From contig NZ_CALKTS010000237.1 of the NCBI RefSeq assembly GCF_937997595.1, positions 1-7,241 of the forward strand: a stretch of DNA of 7,241 nucleotides. The letters are read 5' to 3'. The DNA is from an uncultured Campylobacter sp. (GTDB lineage: Bacteria > Campylobacterota > Campylobacteria > Campylobacterales > Campylobacteraceae). Within the stretch, counting starts at the first letter, position 1; the number at the start of each line of letters is the position of its first letter. The translations under genes and the position numbers were made by a program. The notes below the pieces were generated by a model. That model was not told the DNA's origin. It saw only the letters and a program-made list of their open reading frames with translations, and ran no database searches. Below are positions 5,464 to 7,241 of this stretch, one piece after another.

Positions 5464-6723
5464 CTAGCGAATTTGCCCGCCTCCACGGACGACGTATTTA
5501 TAGGTTGTAAGCTCCCTTACCCCCATCGGCCCTCTGGCGTGCAGCTTTTGCGTGCTGATGCCGATCTCGCCGCCAAATCCAAACTCGCTGCCGTCGCTAA
5601 AGCGCGTCGAGGCGTTGGCATAGACGACCGCGCTACCCACTTCGTTTAAAAACCGCTCGACGTTTGCGTAATCGGCGCTTAAAATCGCGTCCGAATGGCC
5701 GCTAGAATGCGCGTTTATAAAGCTGATCGCCTCGTTCGTATCCCGCACGGCGCGCACGGCTAGCACGAGATCCAAAAACTCGGCGCCAAAGTCGCTCTCG
5801 CCTGCAAGTTTGACGTTTTTAGTGCCTCGCAGCTCCGACTCGCACGCGCCCAGAAGCTCCGAGCTCACGCGAAACTCGACCTCCGGCATCTCGCGCACTA
5901 GTACCGGTAAAATTTCGCCCGCCACGCCCTCATGCAAAAGCACGCATTCTACGGCGTTGCAGACGCTTGGGCGCTGGGTTTTGGCGTTTTTGATTATCTT
6001 TGCCGCTTCGCTCAAATTTGCGCTCTCATCGACAAAGATGTGGCAAACTCCCTCACCCGTCATGATGATCGGTACGGTCGCGTTTTGCGCGATAAAATCT
6101 TTTAAGCTCTTGCCGCCGCGCGGTATCAAAACGTCGATATGCTCGCTCATTTTCGCCATTTGCGCCACTACTTCGCGTTCAGCGCTCTCCACGAGCTGCA
6201 CTGCGCCTGCTGGTAAGCCAAATTTCGCCCCCGCTTCGTTAAATAAATTTACTAAAAAAATGTTCGAATTTAGCGCGCTGGCACTGCCTCGCAGGATCGC
6301 TGCGTTACCGCTTTTTAGCGCCAGAGCCGCCGCGTCGATGCTGACGTTTGGGCGACTCTCGTAGATGATACCGAGCACCCCCAGCGGCACGCGCACGCGG
6401 CTGATTTGCATGCCGTTTGGATGGCTCCAGCCGCCTAGATTCTCGCCCACGACTTCGGCGAAGCCCGCCACATCGCGCACGCCCTGCGCCATAGCCTCGG
6501 TGCGGGCGTCGGTTAGCCTTAGGCGGTCCAGCAACGCCGCACTCAAGCCCGATTTCTCGCCGTTTGCAAGGTCTTTGGCATTTGCCGCTTTTATCACGTC
6601 CTTTTGCGCGAGCAGCTCATCCGCCACCGCGTTTAAAATTTCAAATTTAGCCTTGCTATCAAGTCTCAAAAGCTCGCCGCAAGCGGCCTTTGCGCGCTTA
6701 CAGATATCTAAAATTTCGTTCAT
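5464..6723 (-). CDS. proA: Gamma-glutamyl phosphate reductase (glutamate-5-semialdehyde dehydrogenase)
   Basis: This enzyme makes the second step of proline synthesis: NADPH reduces L-glutamyl-5-phosphate to glutamate-5-semialdehyde in the cytosol. At 419 residues it matches the usual length of about 417. Diagnostic stretches are VPLGVLGIIYESRPNVSIDA (112-131), LKSGNAAILRGSASA (136-150) in the cofactor-binding domain, MTGEGVCHIFVD (221-232), the catalytic Cys255 in RPSVCNAVEC, and the late signature NASTRFSDGSEFGFGGEIG (370-388). It is complete and looks functional. AAGGAG (6729-6734) lies five bases before the ATG. No proB is in the window. It lies between a small EF-hand gene and the transporter operon, with candidate terminators on both sides, so it is probably transcribed alone. 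Sampled lines of the gene are near 50-67% GC, higher than the binding-protein genes. Confidence 0.97.
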   Translation of the reverse strand: MNEILDICKRAKAACGELLRLDSKAKFEILNAVADELLAQKDVIKAANAKDLANGEKSGLSAALLDRLRLTDARTEAMAQGVRDVAGFAEVVGENLGGWSHPNGMQISRVRVPLGVLGIIYESRPNVSIDAAALALKSGNAAILRGSASALNSNIFLVNLFNEAGAKFGLPAGAVQLVESAEREVVAQMAKMSEHIDVLIPRGGKSLKDFIAQNATVPIIMTGEGVCHIFVDESANLSEAAKIIKNAKTQRPSVCNAVECVLLHEGVAGEILPVLVREMPEVEFRVSSELLGACESELRGTKNVKLAGESDFGAEFLDLVLAVRAVRDTNEAISFINAHSSGHSDAILSADYANVERFLNEVGSAVVYANASTRFSDGSEFGFGGEIGISTQKLHARGPMGVRELTTYKYVVRGGGQIR

Positions 6724-6736
6724 TTTCGCTCCTTAA

Positions 6737-6767
6737 TCTATAAATCAAATCACACGCTTTGTATCAA
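6737..6767 (-). promoter_or_regulatory. Weak promoter candidate for proA
   Basis: On the minus strand TTGATA (6767-6762) and TATAGA (6742-6737) resemble -35 and -10 boxes, but they are 19 bases apart, and the -10 lies so close to the proA ribosome site that the leader would be almost absent. The short gap between the upstream terminator and proA leaves little other room, so it is listed with low confidence. Confidence 0.25.
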
Positions 6768-6785
6768 AATGCTGCGAACAGCACC
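6766..6785 (-). terminator. UUCG-loop terminator after the EF-hand gene
   Basis: On the minus strand TGCTG and CAGCA form a 5-bp stem around a TTCG tetraloop, followed directly by TTTTG. Two further G-U pairs can extend the stem. It lies 13 bases after the stop at 6796. UUCG loops are unusually stable, so this is a compact and plausible intrinsic terminator, though the T run is short. Confidence 0.45.
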
Positions 6786-6795
6786 TATATCGCGT

Positions 6796-7224
6796 CTAAA
6801 ATTCGTGCGCGTTATTATCTGATCCGTGCCGGCGGCTTAAATTTAGCGCGCTTCGGGCCATTTTATTTCGGATCTTGTGCCAAAATCTCCCGCACTCGCC
6901 GGGCATTACGTCTAACTTTCTCATTCCAGTTCGCGCATGCGCTTTTACGTAATCCGCCGGCTCATATCCGCGCAGCTTAAGAACATCTAGCTCGCCGTTT
7001 TTATCGGTGTCCAGCTCATCAAATTCTGCCGTCCACGCCGCGCCTTGCGCCGTAAATTTTAGCTTGATATTCTTTGGGGCTACCGCTTTCTCCCGCTCGG
7101 CGCGATTTAGCGTGCCGCCTAGGTCCTTGTCATTAGCCTCTATAAAAATTCTAGCGGGATTTGCCTCTTTGCACGCCCACGCCGCGCCCGCCAAAAGTAG
7201 CGCAAAAAATATAATCTTTTTCAT
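6796..7224 (-). CDS. Small exported EF-hand-like protein, C-terminus probably frameshifted
   Basis: The open frame is 142 codons. The N-terminus MKKIIFFALLLAGAAWA is a signal peptide, with a likely cut before or near Cys18. A lipobox is not convincing because Trp16 precedes Ala17-Cys18. Two calcium-loop-like segments follow. DKDLGGTLNRAE (32-43) fits a 12-residue EF-hand with Asp1, Asp3, Gly6 and Glu12. DTDKNGELDVLK (72-83) fits except that position 12 is Lys in place of Glu or Asp. GGAGG (7231-7235) lies six bases before the ATG. From about residue 98 the sequence becomes unlike a normal protein end, rich in Trp, His, Cys and Arg, and runs through an AAATTT-type spacer sequence. A different frame looks better there and stops at 6863. 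A calcium-binding periplasmic role is possible. I do not recognise the specific family. Confidence 0.7.
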   Translation of the reverse strand: MKKIIFFALLLAGAAWACKEANPARIFIEANDKDLGGTLNRAEREKAVAPKNIKLKFTAQGAAWTAEFDELDTDKNGELDVLKLRGYEPADYVKAHARTGMRKLDVMPGECGRFWHKIRNKMARSALNLSRRHGSDNNAHEF

Positions 7225-7241
7225 CTTCGCCCTCCGTTTGA

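Noticed and set aside
5320..5649. Plus-strand open frame of 109 codons starting in the spacer
   Set aside because: It begins with TTG, has no ribosome site, and more than half lies antisense inside proA, whose protein is clearly conserved.
5810..6736. Two long plus-strand open frames opposite proA (184 and 123 codons)
   Set aside because: Ser/Pro/Ala/Thr-rich composition is typical of antisense reading of a GC-rich gene; no domain is visible, and proA occupies the other strand.
6759..6980. Plus-strand open frame of 73 codons opposite the EF-hand gene
   Set aside because: No recognisable domain or ribosome site, and it covers a candidate terminator and the antisense of a signal-peptide gene.
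1..7241. Mobile elements, CRISPR arrays, tRNA or rRNA genes, toxin-antitoxin or defence genes
   Set aside because: No transposase, integrase, regular spaced repeats, cloverleaf or known defence motif was seen on either strand.

Overview
The window looks like a chromosomal segment of a Campylobacter-type epsilonproteobacterium, probably one of the more GC-rich, oral-type species. The basis is the protein styles (a PolA tail, cystine-type ABC proteins, ProA), the A/T-rich spacers set between fairly GC-rich genes, and the very frequent palindrome AAATTT. The species is inference. Everything except the first gene lies on the minus strand.

Layout. Positions 1-282 hold the 3' end of polA on the plus strand. 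A 618-bp gene-free stretch (283-900) follows, between converging genes. It is rich in AAATTT and holds a 28-bp imperfect direct repeat, a perfect 12-bp inverted repeat and several hairpins that could act as terminators. From 5048 down to 901 runs one tight minus-strand operon: two paralogous periplasmic binding proteins, a permease and an ATPase of the cystine (Tcy-like) amino-acid importer family, then a PLP-dependent cystathionine gamma-synthase/lyase family enzyme. The permease and ATPase genes overlap their upstream neighbours by a few bases, and the enzyme gene follows the ATPase after 25 bp. A TATAAT box lies about 50 bp upstream of the first gene, and a GC-rich hairpin sits in the predicted leader. 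The 415-bp spacer behind the promoter contains several repeated words that could be operators. Upstream of it, also on the minus strand, is proA (proline synthesis). Then comes a small exported EF-hand-like protein whose last third looks frameshifted, with a short UUCG-loop terminator behind it.

How it works together. The two binding proteins would capture cystine, cysteine or a related amino acid in the periplasm. The permease and ATPase would import it, and the MetB-family enzyme would move its sulfur between cysteine, cystathionine and homocysteine. The unit therefore reads as a sulfur-amino-acid uptake and conversion operon. proA is metabolically separate.

I see no phage, insertion sequence, CRISPR, tRNA, rRNA or defence system. 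The gene content is mostly ordinary metabolism. The points worth a second look are the twin binding proteins, the probable frameshift in the EF-hand gene, the AAATTT excess, and the structured non-coding stretches.
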